The position numbers and the translations under genes are program-made. Positions 44,282-53,030 of a stretch of 64,000 nucleotides of DNA are shown here, in pieces (position 1 is the first letter of the stretch; every line of letters starts with the position of its first letter). The notes beneath the pieces were generated by a model that made no database searches, was not told where the DNA came from, and was given only the letters and a program-made list of their open reading frames with translations. Source of the DNA: Streptomyces rapamycinicus NRRL 5491 (lineage in GTDB: Bacteria; Actinomycetota; Actinomycetes; Streptomycetales; Streptomycetaceae); the NCBI RefSeq assembly GCF_024298965.1, contig NZ_CP085193.1, positions 9,362,001-9,426,000 of the forward strand, written 5' to 3'.

Positions 44282-45120
44282 AGGAGTACGCGACCGGAAT
44301 GACGTGGGGTGAGGGCCCCCGCTGGCAGCACGGCGCGCTGTGGCTGTCCGACACCCAGGGCGGAAAGCTGTGGACCGACCACGACGGTCCCTGGCGCGGC
44401 ATCCCGCTGGACGCCGTCCCCAACGGCCTGTGGTTCCTGCCGGACGGGGGGTTGGCCGGTGCCATGATGTATGAACGGCGCATCGGGGTGTGGACTGGTG
44501 AGCGGTTCGACGCCTACGCCGATTTGAGCGCGGTGGCTACCGGTCCGCTCGGCGACATGGCCGGCGACCCGTACGGCAACCTCTACGTGGACGACGTCGG
44601 CTTCGCCGCGCACGCAGGTGAGCCCGTGCGGCCGGGCCGGGTGCTGCGCGTCGCCGCCGACGGAACGGTAGGGGTGGCCGCCGAGGACATCGAGTTCCCC
44701 AACGGCCTGGCCTTCGTCGACGACGGCCGCACCCTGGTCGTCGCCGAGACCATCCGGCAACGGTTGACCGCCTTCACCGTCGCCGCCGACGGTGCCCTCA
44801 CCGGTCGGCGCACCTACGCCGACCTCGCCCGGCTGGTCGGCGAGGACGCGCGGCCGGACGGCATCTGGGCGGCACCGGACGGCGTGTGGGTGGCCACCAC
44901 GACCGGCCACGCCGTCGTCCTGGTGCGGGAGAACGAGCTGGTGACCTCGGTGGGCACCGGGACGTTGCTGCCGATCGCGTGCTGCGGCGACGGCGGGGGC
45001 CGGCTGTTCGTCACCCTCGCCGACACCGGAGGCCGCCCGCTGGGCGAGGCCATGGCCCACAAGGCGGTGCGTACGACTGTCGCGCTGCTCGACGTGACGA
45101 AGGCGGGGGACGCCTTGTGA
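44278..45120 (+). CDS. SMP-30/gluconolactonase-like beta-propeller hydrolase
   Basis: 280 residues. Six-bladed propeller with the metal-site residues of the family: E in MTWGEGPRWQHGALWLSDTQ, N in VPNGLWFLPDGG, N in EFPNGLAFVDDGRTLVVAET and D in ARPDGIWAAPDGVWVATTTG. It hydrolyses a lactone or ester, here perhaps a lactone formed from a ring-cleavage product. The GTG start overlaps the hydroxylase stop and the stop overlaps the ligase start. Confidence 0.9.
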   Translation: MKEYATGMTWGEGPRWQHGALWLSDTQGGKLWTDHDGPWRGIPLDAVPNGLWFLPDGGLAGAMMYERRIGVWTGERFDAYADLSAVATGPLGDMAGDPYGNLYVDDVGFAAHAGEPVRPGRVLRVAADGTVGVAAEDIEFPNGLAFVDDGRTLVVAETIRQRLTAFTVAADGALTGRRTYADLARLVGEDARPDGIWAAPDGVWVATTTGHAVVLVRENELVTSVGTGTLLPIACCGDGGGRLFVTLADTGGRPLGEAMAHKAVRTTVALLDVTKAGDAL

Positions 45121-47105
45121 GTACGGAGCCACCGGACTGGATCCCGACGGCGCGGGCCATCGAGGGCGCCCGGATCACCGACTTCGCGCGGTTCGCGGAA
45201 CAGCGCGCCGGACGTGACGGACGCGAACTGAGCGGCGACTACCACCGGCTGTGGGAGTGGTCGGTCAACGACGTGAACGGCTTCTGGGCCGCGGTGTGGG
45301 ATTACTTCGGTCTGCCCGAGCGCCCGGCGGGCCCCGCGCTGGCGACCGAGGCCATGCCGGGCAGCGTCTGGTTTCCCGGCAGCACCCTGAACTACACGGC
45401 CGAGGTGTTCCGCGGCCGGCCCGGCACCGGCACCGCCGTCATCACGGTGACCGAGGACACCGGCCCGACCGCCGTGACCTGGGACGGCCTGCGCCGCCAG
45501 GTCGCTTCGCTCGCGCGGGAGCTCACCGCACTGGGCGTGCGCCCGGGGGACCGGATCGTGGGGTACCTCCCCAACGGTCCGGAGGCCGTCGTGGCCTTCC
45601 TCGCCACCGCCGCCCTGGGCGCGACCTGGGCGGTGTGCGGACAGGACTACACCGGGGCGGCGGCCGCGGCACGGTTCGCGCAACTCCGGCCGGCCGTACT
45701 GATCGCCGCGACCGGCTGCGTACACGCCGGCAAGCGTGTCGACCGCCGCGCCGATGTACAGGCTCTGCGCGCCGCCCTGCCGGACCTGGCGGCGACCGTC
45801 GCCATAGGGGACGCGGCGCAGGTGCCCGGCGCCCTCGCGTGGTCCGCGCTCACCGCGCACGACGACGCCGAACTCGCGCCGCTCCCGGTACCGTTCGACC
45901 ATCCGCTGTGGGTCGTGTTCTCCTCAGACACGACCGGGCGGCCGAAGGGCATGGTGCACGGGCACGGCGGGGTGGTGCTCGAGCAGCTCAAGAACCTGGG
46001 CCTCCAGCTCGGCCTACGCGCAGGGGACCGCCTGTTGTGGCACACCACACCGAGCTGGATGATGTGGAACGTCCTGGTGTCCGGCCTGCTGCTGGGCGCC
46101 ACCGCCGTGTGTTACGACGGCAGCCCGGCCCATCCCGGCACCGACGCGCTCTGGCGGCTCGCGGCCGGCCTGGAGGTGAGCGTCCTGGGCACCAGCCCCG
46201 GTTACCTCGCGGCCTGCCGCAAGGCCGGCGTGCGGCTCACCGGCCACGGTCCGGCCGCGCCGGAGCGGCTGGGGGTCACCGGCTCGGCGTTCCCCACCGA
46301 CCTCCAGCACTGGGTCGCCGGTGAACTCGGGCCCGGGACCCAGGTGGTGTGCAGCAGCGGCGGCACCGACGTGGTCACCGCGTTCCTGGGCGCCGCCCCC
46401 ACCACACCGGTCCGGGCCGGCGAACTGTCTGCTCCCTGCCTCGGGGTGTCCGTGGACGCCTACGGCCCCGACGGGAAATCGGTGCGCGGCGAGGTGGGAG
46501 AACTGGTGGTCCTGCGGCCGATGCCGTCGATGCCGTTGTTCTTCTGGGACGACCCCGACGGTTCGCGCTACCGCGCCGCCTACTTCGACATCTACCCGGG
46601 AGTGTGGCGGCACGGTGACTGGATCACCCTCACCGGCCACGGCTCGGTGCTCCTGCACGGCCGGTCCGACGCGACCCTGAACCGCCACGGCGTACGCATG
46701 GGAAGCAGCGACATATACGGCCCGGTGGAGGAACTGGCGGAGATCGCGGAGGCTCTCGTCGTCGGGGTCGAGCAGGACGGCGGCGACTACTGGATGCCGC
46801 TGTTCGTCACCACCACCGACGGCATCGGCCTCGACGACGCGCTGCGCGAGAAGATCCGCGCCGCCATCCGCCGCGGAGCCTCCCCCCGCCACGTCCCCGA
46901 CGAGATCATCCAGGCCCCCGGCATCCCGCACACCCGCACCGGCAAGAAACTCGAGGTCCCCGTAAAACGTCTGCTGCGCGGAGACGCCCTGGACACTGTG
47001 GCCGACCCCGGCAGCGTCGACCGGCCCGACCACCTCGACTGGTACGCGAGGATCGGCGCCGCACACCGCGCGCGACGCGGCACGGCTCCGGGCACCCCCG
47101 GGTGA
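45117..47105 (+). CDS. Acetoacetyl-CoA synthetase-like acyl-CoA ligase
   Basis: 662 residues, the length of acetoacetate-CoA ligases. N-terminal ACAS_N region (YHRLWEWSVNDVNGFWAAVW, VWFPGSTLNYTAEVF), nucleotide motif VVFSSDTTGRPKGMVHGHGG, WMMWNVLVSGLLLGATAVCY, GSDATLNRHGVRMGSSDIY-type hinge (RSDATLNRHGVRMGSSDIYG) and terminal RTGKKLEVPVKRLLRG with the A10 lysine. Being last in the ring-cleavage operon, it may activate a beta-keto acid released by the FAH enzyme. The usual TSGTTG is SSDTTG here, a mild departure that should be checked against biochemically studied members. Confidence 0.92.
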   Translation: MSTEPPDWIPTARAIEGARITDFARFAEQRAGRDGRELSGDYHRLWEWSVNDVNGFWAAVWDYFGLPERPAGPALATEAMPGSVWFPGSTLNYTAEVFRGRPGTGTAVITVTEDTGPTAVTWDGLRRQVASLARELTALGVRPGDRIVGYLPNGPEAVVAFLATAALGATWAVCGQDYTGAAAAARFAQLRPAVLIAATGCVHAGKRVDRRADVQALRAALPDLAATVAIGDAAQVPGALAWSALTAHDDAELAPLPVPFDHPLWVVFSSDTTGRPKGMVHGHGGVVLEQLKNLGLQLGLRAGDRLLWHTTPSWMMWNVLVSGLLLGATAVCYDGSPAHPGTDALWRLAAGLEVSVLGTSPGYLAACRKAGVRLTGHGPAAPERLGVTGSAFPTDLQHWVAGELGPGTQVVCSSGGTDVVTAFLGAAPTTPVRAGELSAPCLGVSVDAYGPDGKSVRGEVGELVVLRPMPSMPLFFWDDPDGSRYRAAYFDIYPGVWRHGDWITLTGHGSVLLHGRSDATLNRHGVRMGSSDIYGPVEELAEIAEALVVGVEQDGGDYWMPLFVTTTDGIGLDDALREKIRAAIRRGASPRHVPDEIIQAPGIPHTRTGKKLEVPVKRLLRGDALDTVADPGSVDRPDHLDWYARIGAAHRARRGTAPGTPG

Positions 47106-47123
47106 CCGTGGCGCGGGACCGCG

Positions 47124-47822
47124 TCAGAGGCCGGACGAAGGAGACGAGGTGCCGGCGGAACCCGGATCGTCCCCGCACGGCGGCAAAAGGGGCGCGATCT
47201 CGGCCGCCGGTCGGGCGGTGTGCAGGCTGATCAGGTCGGTGATCAAGTCGTCCAGGGGCGGCCAGGGCATGTTCCCGTGGTCGTTGTAGAGGCTGACCAG
47301 GCCGTGCAGTGCGGTCCAGAGCAGGAGCCCGGCCTGCCACTGCCGCTCCGCCGTGGCCTGGTCGTCGGTGACGGCCGCCAGGGAGACCACCACGGCCTCC
47401 AACGGTTCGGCCCCGGCACCGTGTGCCGAGCCGGGGACGAGGTCGTCCGGCATCCGTCCGCCGAAGAGGGTGCGGTAGTGGCCGGGCTGGCCGACTCCCC
47501 AGCGCACATAGGCGGCGCACCGGGCGACGAGGTCGGCCAGCGGGTCCGGGGCGGAGCGCGCGGCCTCGTCCATCAGCCGGGACAGCTCCTCGTAGCGCAG
47601 TCGCAGTACGTGCTGGATCAGCGCGCTCAGGTCGGGGAAGTGGCTGTAGATGCTGGCCGGTGCCACGCCGACCTCCCGCGCGACCTGCCGCAGGGTCAGC
47701 GTCTCCGGCTGGTCGAGGGTGGCCAGCAGCTTCGCCGCGGCGTCCACGAGCTGGGCCTTGAGCAACTGCCCCTGTCCGCGCGGATTGCGGCGACGGGGAG
47801 CGGACCGCTCCTGAGGCGCCAT
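47124..47822 (-). CDS. TetR-family regulator
   Basis: 232 residues from ATG 47822, with AAGGGG upstream; a longer frame from 47906 would run through the operator and is rejected. HTH at ~30-65: LVDAAAKLLATLDQPETLTL, RQVAREVGVAPASIYSHFPD. The C-terminal ligand domain has WQAGLLLWTALHGLVSLYND, the WHG-type signature. Divergent from the genes starting at 47958, with paired repeats in the promoter between, so it is the likely repressor of that group and of itself. Confidence 0.92.
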   Translation of the reverse strand: MAPQERSAPRRRNPRGQGQLLKAQLVDAAAKLLATLDQPETLTLRQVAREVGVAPASIYSHFPDLSALIQHVLRLRYEELSRLMDEAARSAPDPLADLVARCAAYVRWGVGQPGHYRTLFGGRMPDDLVPGSAHGAGAEPLEAVVVSLAAVTDDQATAERQWQAGLLLWTALHGLVSLYNDHGNMPWPPLDDLITDLISLHTARPAAEIAPLLPPCGDDPGSAGTSSPSSGL

Positions 47823-47889
47823 CTTCGTCCCCTTCTGACCAGTGTGAACGGCTGAGCAACAGATGTTCACCGTACAGGCACCCCGCGCC

Positions 47890-47941
47890 TTGACATCTCT
47901 AACCAACGGTTGTTTAGTTAAGTCACCAACGGTTGTTCAGT
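47890..47941 (+). promoter_or_regulatory. Promoter with duplicated TetR operator half-sites
   Basis: TTGACA (47890-47895), 17 bases, TTTAGT (47913-47918). CCAACGGTTGTTTAGT (47903-47918) and CCAACGGTTGTTCAGT (47926-47941) are direct repeats 23 bases apart, one covering the -10. Each has an imperfect palindromic core (AACCAACGGTTGTT). The arrangement suits cooperative binding of the TetR dimer encoded at 47124-47822. Confidence 0.7.
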
Positions 47942-47957
47942 CAAAGGGTGTTTGATC

Positions 47958-48569
47958 ATGCGTATCGCCATACTCGGAGCGTCGGGACGGACCGGCGGCA
48001 CACTCCTCGACCAGGCGCTGGAGCGGGGGCACGAAGTCGTGGCCCTGGTACGCACACCGGCCAAGGTCACCGTGCCCGTGCCGCGGCAGGTGGAGGTCCG
48101 GACGGCGGACGTCACCGTCCCGCGGGGCTTTCCCGACCTGAGCGACGTCGACGTGGCCGTCTCGGCCATCGGCATCGGCAAGGGCGACGGGCCGGGCGCG
48201 CTGGTCGCCGGGGCCAGGGCGCTCGCGGCGGCGGACGTGCGCACGGTGTGGCTCGGCGCACTGGGCTCGGGAGTGTCCAGCCGGTCGGGCGGATTGATCT
48301 ACGCCGGGGTGATGCGGATGTTCGTCGGCTCGGAACTGGCCGAGAAGGTCGAGGCCGACGAGGTCGCCCTGGCCGCCGGCGCCACGGTGTTCCACGCCCC
48401 GGACGTCACCGACGGCCCCCTCAGCCCCACCCGCCGCACCATCCCCCTGGCGGAGCTGCGGCCCCCTCTGCTGCCGCCCCGCATCTCCCGCGTCACGCTG
48501 GCGGCCCTGCTGCTGGACGAGGCGGAGGCGGGCACGTACGGCACCGAGATCGTTGTGCCCCTGAGCTAG
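47958..48569 (+). CDS. NAD(P)-binding, NmrA/SDR-atypical family protein
   Basis: 203 residues. Rossmann motif MRIAILGASGRTGGTLLDQA, followed by EVVALVRTPAKV and DVDVAVSAIGIG; the C-terminal half has VVPL. Short atypical SDRs of this type act as NAD(P)H-dependent reductases of quinones/flavins or as redox sensors. No catalytic YxxxK is visible. First gene under the duplicated TetR operator. ATG 47958 has only a weak GGGTG ribosome site. Confidence 0.85.
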   Translation: MRIAILGASGRTGGTLLDQALERGHEVVALVRTPAKVTVPVPRQVEVRTADVTVPRGFPDLSDVDVAVSAIGIGKGDGPGALVAGARALAAADVRTVWLGALGSGVSSRSGGLIYAGVMRMFVGSELAEKVEADEVALAAGATVFHAPDVTDGPLSPTRRTIPLAELRPPLLPPRISRVTLAALLLDEAEAGTYGTEIVVPLS

Positions 48570-48617
48570 CCACCGCGGCAATCCCAGTAACCGCAGTAAC
48601 CGCATCGAAAGGTCATC

Positions 48618-49370
48618 ATGAGCGCGTTCGCAGGAAAAGCAGGACTCGTCACGGGCGCCGGAAGCGGCATCGGCCGGGCGACGGTGATCGAACTGGCCCG
48701 GCAGGGCGCCGCCGTCACGGTCACGGACATCGACGAGGCCGCCGCCGCCGAGACCACCGAATTGATCAGGAAGGACGGCGGACAGGCCCAGGCCCTCCCC
48801 GTCGACATCGCCGACGAGGACGCGGTACGCACGGCCGTCGAGCGCACGGTAGAGACGTACGGCGGCCTCGACTTCGCCGTGAACAACGCCGGCCTGGACT
48901 CGCACCACCGCAGGCTCGACCAGATGACCGCGGAGGAGTTCGAGCACGTGGTCCGCATCAACCTGACCGGGACCTTTCTGTGCATGAAGTACGAACTGCC
49001 CGAGCTGCACGGCCGAGGCGGTGGCGCGATCGTCAACGTCGCCTCCAACGGCGGTCTGTACGCGATCCCGACCGCCCCCGCTTACGTGGCAGCCAAGCAC
49101 GGCGTTGTCGGCCTCAGTAAGGTGGCCGCCGTGGACTACGCGCCGCAGGGCATCCGCGTTAACGCTATCTGCCCCGGCCCGACCCGCACCCCCGGCTTCG
49201 AGCGGGTGGCGGAGGGCACCGACATGATCGCGATGCAGTCGGCGATGACCCCGCTGGGCCGGATGGCCACCTCGGAAGAGGCGGCGGCCGCGGCGGTCTG
49301 GCTCTGCTCGGATGCCGCGTCCTACATCACCGGCGTCGCGCTGTCGGTCGACGGTGGACGGCGGGCATGA
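48618..49370 (+). CDS. Short-chain dehydrogenase/reductase (classical SDR)
   Basis: 250 residues. Cofactor motif GLVTGAGSGIGRATVIELAR, NNAG motif (FAVNNAGLDSHHRRLDQMTA), catalytic Ser in IVNVASNGGLYAIP, Tyr-Lys in APAYVAAKHGVVGLSKVAAV, and terminal SYITGVALSVDGGRRA. Acidic D in VTDIDEAAAA suggests NAD rather than NADP. Probably oxidises an alcohol in the same pathway as the amidohydrolase it overlaps by four bases. Confidence 0.94.
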   Translation: MSAFAGKAGLVTGAGSGIGRATVIELARQGAAVTVTDIDEAAAAETTELIRKDGGQAQALPVDIADEDAVRTAVERTVETYGGLDFAVNNAGLDSHHRRLDQMTAEEFEHVVRINLTGTFLCMKYELPELHGRGGGAIVNVASNGGLYAIPTAPAYVAAKHGVVGLSKVAAVDYAPQGIRVNAICPGPTRTPGFERVAEGTDMIAMQSAMTPLGRMATSEEAAAAAVWLCSDAASYITGVALSVDGGRRA

Positions 49371-50365
49371 GGGTCGTAGCGGTCGAGGAGCACATGGCCA
49401 CCGAGGCGTTCCTGCGTGTCGCGCACGGGCTGGACGTCGCGCCGAGTGACCAGGCCGAGATGAACGGCATGCGCACCATGGAGAGCGACCCGGCGTTCCG
49501 CGCCCGGCTCACCGATCTCGCGTCCCGGCTGCGGGAGATGGACGCGCTCGGCCAGGACATGGCGGTGCTGAGCCTGAACCCGCCCGGGGTGCAAGCCTAC
49601 CCGGCGGCCGACGCGGTGCCGCTGGCCCGGGAGTTCAACGACGCGCTGGCCGCGATCGTACGGCGGCATCCGGGCCGGTTCGGCGGACTGGCCACGGTGA
49701 CTCCGCAGGCCCCGGAGGCAGCGGCCACCGAGATCGAACGGGCCATGGGCGCGCTCGGCCTCAACGGCATCATGATCAACTCCCACACCGGCGGGCACTA
49801 CCTGGACGGGCCGCGATTCGCCCCGCTGCTGGCAGCGGCCGAGGCGAGCGGGGCGCCGGTCTATCTGCACCCCCGGGTGCCGAGCATGCTCGACGCCTAC
49901 CGGCCTTATGGGCTGCTCGGGGCGATCTGGGGCTACCAGGCCGAGGCCGGCCTGCACGCCATGCGGCTCATCCTCAGCGGCACGCTGGACCGTCACCCAG
50001 GGCTGACCGTCGTACTCGGCCATCTCGGCGAGGGCATTCCGTACTGGCTGCGGCGCATCGACAACCGGCACGCGTTCGCCGCCGCGACGGCCGGCGCGGC
50101 GACGCCGATGCCACGGCTGTCACTGACACCGAGCGAGTACTTCCGCCGCAACTTCGTGCTCACCACGAGCGGCATCGACGACCCGGACGTCCTGGGCCTG
50201 GCCCTGCGCGCGGTGGGCGAGGACCGCGTGATGTTCGCGGTCGACTACCCGTACGAGGCCCCGAAGGCGGCTGTGGACTTCCTGCGGAACACCCCGCTGA
50301 CCGACGACCAGCGCACGGCGATCGCCCACCGGACGGCGGAGCGAGTGTTCAGTCTGACCGGGTGA
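49367..50365 (+). CDS. Amidohydrolase 2-family protein (ACMSD/resorcylate-decarboxylase-like)
   Basis: 332 residues. Metal-binding E-x-H replaces the usual HxH at the start (VVAVEEHMATEAF), then YLHPRVPSMLDAYRPYGLLG, VVLGHLGEGIPYWLRRIDNR and catalytic Asp in RVMFAVDYPYEAPKAAVDF. This pattern is that of nonoxidative decarboxylases such as gamma-resorcylate decarboxylase and related hydrolases. ATG 49367 lies inside the SDR stop. A relative is encoded at 59737-60732 beside another TetR gene. Confidence 0.92.
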   Translation: MRVVAVEEHMATEAFLRVAHGLDVAPSDQAEMNGMRTMESDPAFRARLTDLASRLREMDALGQDMAVLSLNPPGVQAYPAADAVPLAREFNDALAAIVRRHPGRFGGLATVTPQAPEAAATEIERAMGALGLNGIMINSHTGGHYLDGPRFAPLLAAAEASGAPVYLHPRVPSMLDAYRPYGLLGAIWGYQAEAGLHAMRLILSGTLDRHPGLTVVLGHLGEGIPYWLRRIDNRHAFAAATAGAATPMPRLSLTPSEYFRRNFVLTTSGIDDPDVLGLALRAVGEDRVMFAVDYPYEAPKAAVDFLRNTPLTDDQRTAIAHRTAERVFSLTG

Positions 50366-50462
50366 GCCGGGCCTGCCCCGTGCCCTTGGCACCGGCGAGG
50401 GACTCGCGGACGATGTCGGCGTGGCCGGGGTGCTGCGCGGTCTCGGCGGCAGCGTGGTCACC
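50349..50462 (-). pseudogene. DinB/DUF664-type protein, C-terminal remnant
   Basis: Minus strand reads DHAAAETAQHPGHADIVRES and LAGAKGTGQARLTRSD before a stop; the HAxxTAxHPGHADI pattern is the third metal-binding helix of DinB/DUF664 proteins. It overlaps the end of the amidohydrolase gene by about 17 bases and has no upstream part. Confidence 0.5.
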
Positions 50463-50535
50463 AGCTCGTCCGTCCGGCGGGCCGCCGCCGCACAGTCGGC
50501 CAGCACTGCGGGTGCCGATACATCATCTGCGCAGC

Positions 50536-50907
50536 TCAGGCGGCGTGCTGGTACTGGTGGAGCGTTCCGTCGAGCCGGTCTCGTCTGTGGACTTCCAGGT
50601 GGGTGAGCTGGGCTTGTTGGGTGAGGGGTGTAGGTAGTGGGCGGCATGGTGCGGCGTTTTTCAGGGCTCTGTGCGGGCGGTGTTCGTTGTAGAAGGATTC
50701 GTACTCGCGCAGGGGGTGGGGGGCTGGTTCCAGATCAGGGTCCGGTCCAGGAGTTCGGTGCGGCAGGTCTGTATCCAGGGCTTGATGAGGGAGTTCATCC
50801 GAGGTATCCGAACGCTGGTGGTGACGACCTTGAGACCGGCATCGGTCATCAGGGCGTCGAAGGCGGTTGTGAACTTCGAGTCGCGGGCGCGGATCAGGAA
50901 CCGTGCC
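50536..50907 (-). pseudogene. Integrase-type (rve) transposase, frameshifted C-terminal part
   Basis: Pieces of one protein in different minus frames: RFLIRARDSKFTTAFDAL, MTDAGLKVVTTSVRIPRMNS, LIKPWIQTCRTELLDRTLIW, then REYESFYNEHRPHRALKNAA and terminal DRLDGTLHQYQHAA. At least one frameshift lies near 50700. It is inserted into, or joined with, the fragment of a tyrosine integrase at 50908. Confidence 0.7.
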
Positions 50908-51039
50908 CTGCTGGAAGGTCCAGCTTCCGTGGTTACTGTCTGCGGTCAGTCGTGGGCAGTGGGTTCCGAGCTGGTGGCGGTGTGTGTCGCGGCATCCGCA
51001 GCGGCGGTAGATGCGTCCATGGTCGGCGGAGAAGCGCAT
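50908..51039 (-). pseudogene. Tyrosine integrase, N-terminal fragment
   Basis: From ATG 51039, with AGGAGG nearby upstream: MRFSADHGRIYRRCGCRDTH, RHQLGTHCPRLTADSNHGSW. This Cys-containing start (CGCR...CPRL...HGSW) is that of integrases from Streptomyces integrating elements. It is cut at about residue 44 by the rve-type IS. It suggests that an integrating plasmid or phage once occupied this position. Confidence 0.6.
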
Positions 51040-51394
51040 GATGATCGCCTCCTGGGAGTGATACGAGGTGCCGGCACTTCCAGTCTCCGCCCAGGGACAC
51101 ACCACGCGACCACCTCACGCCTCACAGGTCCCTGACCTGGGGATTCCCCTTGTCGTGGCGACAAGTGCGGGTAACGCTACAACCTCGAAGATGTGGAAAC
51201 GTCTGCCGAAGTTGGCTCGGCTTCGGGCGCATCCAGCCGCACATCTGCGCAAGGGAGGCTTGGTGGTTTGCTGCACCGGCTACCTCGGCTGGCTTGTACG
51301 ATGTCGACGCGTTCGCTTCGGTCAGGTCTGTCGTGAACAGCCACGACAGTGCGATGGCCGAGGCCGTAAACAGCACCTGCCAAGCTGAGTCGGC
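51040..51394. other. Region without a recognisable gene
   Basis: No frame on either strand has family features, and no repeat or promoter is convincing. It separates the integrase fragment from the MarR fragment. Confidence 0.4.
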
Positions 51395-51720
51395 TCACCA
51401 GATGGGTCGAAGTGGTGGGATCGAGTCACCTGCCAAGGCGCGAATGGCAGCAGCGATCTCGGCTCGCGGCACCCGAAGACCGGCTTCGTGAAGCCGCCTG
51501 GCCAACTGCGCCTCGAGTTCGTGCAGGATTCGTCCGGCGACGGAGAGATGCTCCAGGGCCTTGCCGGTCAGCACGACGAGCCTTCGCCGGCCGCCAGCAG
51601 GGTGCGGCCTGCGCTCGACATAGCCGCGTTTCTCCAGGTCGTCGACGATCTGACCAGCGGCCTGTTTCGTGACGCCTAGCTGTTCGGCCAGCTCGCTGGT
51701 GAGAGCGAGCAGCGGACGAC
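51395..51720 (-). pseudogene. MarR-family regulator, C-terminal part
   Basis: Frame with LAEQLGVTKQAAGQIVDDLE, KRGYVERRPHPAGGRRRLVV and LTGKALEHLSVAGRILHELE: the MarR recognition helix, wing and dimerisation helix. The N-terminal dimerisation region is missing, replaced at about 51720 by sequence leading to an IS N-terminus. The reading frame runs to 51973 through unrelated codons. Confidence 0.65.
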
Positions 51721-51819
51721 CAAGGGTCTTTCTGCCCGCGGGTGTGGTGCGGCAGATGAAGGCCGTCGGCAGTGCGGCGGAAGCCTTCGTTGCCATGGCC
51801 GTGGGCGGCAAGGCGATGA

Positions 51820-51963
51820 TGCCGGGTCGACCTGGCCTTGAAGGACGGCCAGTTGATGGCGCAGGGTGAGAATCTCGACGTTCTTGTCGGTGTCGCTGAT
51901 CGGCAGCAGCCGTAGGAGAGCGAACGCGTTGGTAAGCGTGAGGTAGAGGAGTCGCAGTAGCAC
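51820..51963 (-). pseudogene. Integrase-type transposase, N-terminal fragment
   Basis: Begins MLLRLLYLTLTNAFALLRLL, PISDTDKNVEILTLRHQLAV, LQGQV: the start of rve-type transposases of the same group whose 3' tails are scattered in this window. It breaks off after about 47 residues near the MarR fragment. Confidence 0.65.
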
Positions 51964-52121
51964 GATGGATCATCCTGGCGTACCAGCCCGGTGACTCTCA
52001 GCCGCATCCTTAATCCTGCAGGTCACAGCCTACGGATGAGGTTTTCGGCACCCACAGCGTTGCCGTGCCCGGAGCGCCGAGACCGTGGGCACGATCGCGG
52101 GTGTTCATCGCGGCCGGAGGT

Positions 52122-53012
52122 TCAGGAACCAGCCGCGTTCGTGGGCGCGGTCCAGCCGGTGGCTCGGATCCACTCGACCAGGTCCAGGGTGGCCGGCTCG
52201 ATCGAGCGCACCACCGCGGGGTCCGCAGGGTGTTCCGCCGCCTTCGCGAACTCGCGGAACATCACCCTGTCGAGGTCGTTGGGAAGCACGCTCACCGGGA
52301 GGGCCTCGTACCGTGCCGGGAGCCCGGCGCGCGCGCCGAACGCCGCGGCGATCTGGGGGCCCGTCAGCTCGTCACCCACGAGTTCGACGGCTCCGCCGGG
52401 CGCCTGGGCGATGTCGAGCAGGAGCGCGGCGGCGACCCGGCCGATGTCCCTGACCGAGATCATCTTCAGAGGGACGTCCTCCGGCAGCGGCATCCTCAGC
52501 ACGATCTCCCCGTGCTCCAGGCTCGGTGCCAGCACGCTCGTGAAGTTCTCCATGAAGGCGGTCGCGCGAACCATCGAGGCCCTGAGGCCGGACTTCCTCA
52601 GGTGTTCCTCGATCGCGTGCTTCGAGTCGTGGTGCGGCACATCCCGCTCCCGGTCCGCTCCGAAGACCGAGTTGAACACGACGTGCGGGACGCCCGCCTC
52701 GGCCGCCGCGTCGACGAGCGCGGTACCGATGCGGATCTCCGCCTCGACCTCTTCGAGGCTGTTCGCCTCCGGGGTCATGAAGTAGAACCCCTCGACCGCC
52801 GCCAGCGCGGCGGCCAGCGACGCCGGGTCGTCGGCCCGGACGGCCGCCAGCTCGACGCCGCGGGCGGCCAGCGCCTGAGCCCGGTCGGACTGCGGGTCGC
52901 GGACCAAAGCCCGCACCCGCGCCTTGTGGTCCAGCAGCGCGTCGACCACCGCCCCGCCCTGCTGCCCCGTCGCGCCGAAGACTGCGATCGCGCCGGTCTT
53001 CTGAGTGCTCAT
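52122..53012 (-). CDS. NmrA-family NAD(P)-binding protein
   Basis: 296 residues from ATG 53012. Rossmann motif IAVFGATGQQGGAVVDALLD, then VRALVRDPQSDRAQALAARG, VEGFYFMTPEANSLEEVEAE and SKHAIEEHLRKSGLRASMVR. NmrA-like proteins bind NAD(P) and act as redox sensors or quinone/aldehyde reductases. Two MarR-type palindromes (53031-53067) lie directly upstream, so the gene is almost certainly controlled by the MarR protein at 53111-53536. Confidence 0.9.
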   Translation of the reverse strand: MSTQKTGAIAVFGATGQQGGAVVDALLDHKARVRALVRDPQSDRAQALAARGVELAAVRADDPASLAAALAAVEGFYFMTPEANSLEEVEAEIRIGTALVDAAAEAGVPHVVFNSVFGADRERDVPHHDSKHAIEEHLRKSGLRASMVRATAFMENFTSVLAPSLEHGEIVLRMPLPEDVPLKMISVRDIGRVAAALLLDIAQAPGGAVELVGDELTGPQIAAAFGARAGLPARYEALPVSVLPNDLDRVMFREFAKAAEHPADPAVVRSIEPATLDLVEWIRATGWTAPTNAAGS

Positions 53013-53030
53013 CGCTGCCACCCTTCACTA

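Noticed and set aside
15619..49370. Antibiotic biosynthesis cluster, suggested by FAD monooxygenases and an ABM-domain protein
   Set aside because: No PKS, NRPS, terpene synthase or tailoring set is present; transporters, ligases, thiolase and ring-cleavage enzymes point to catabolism.
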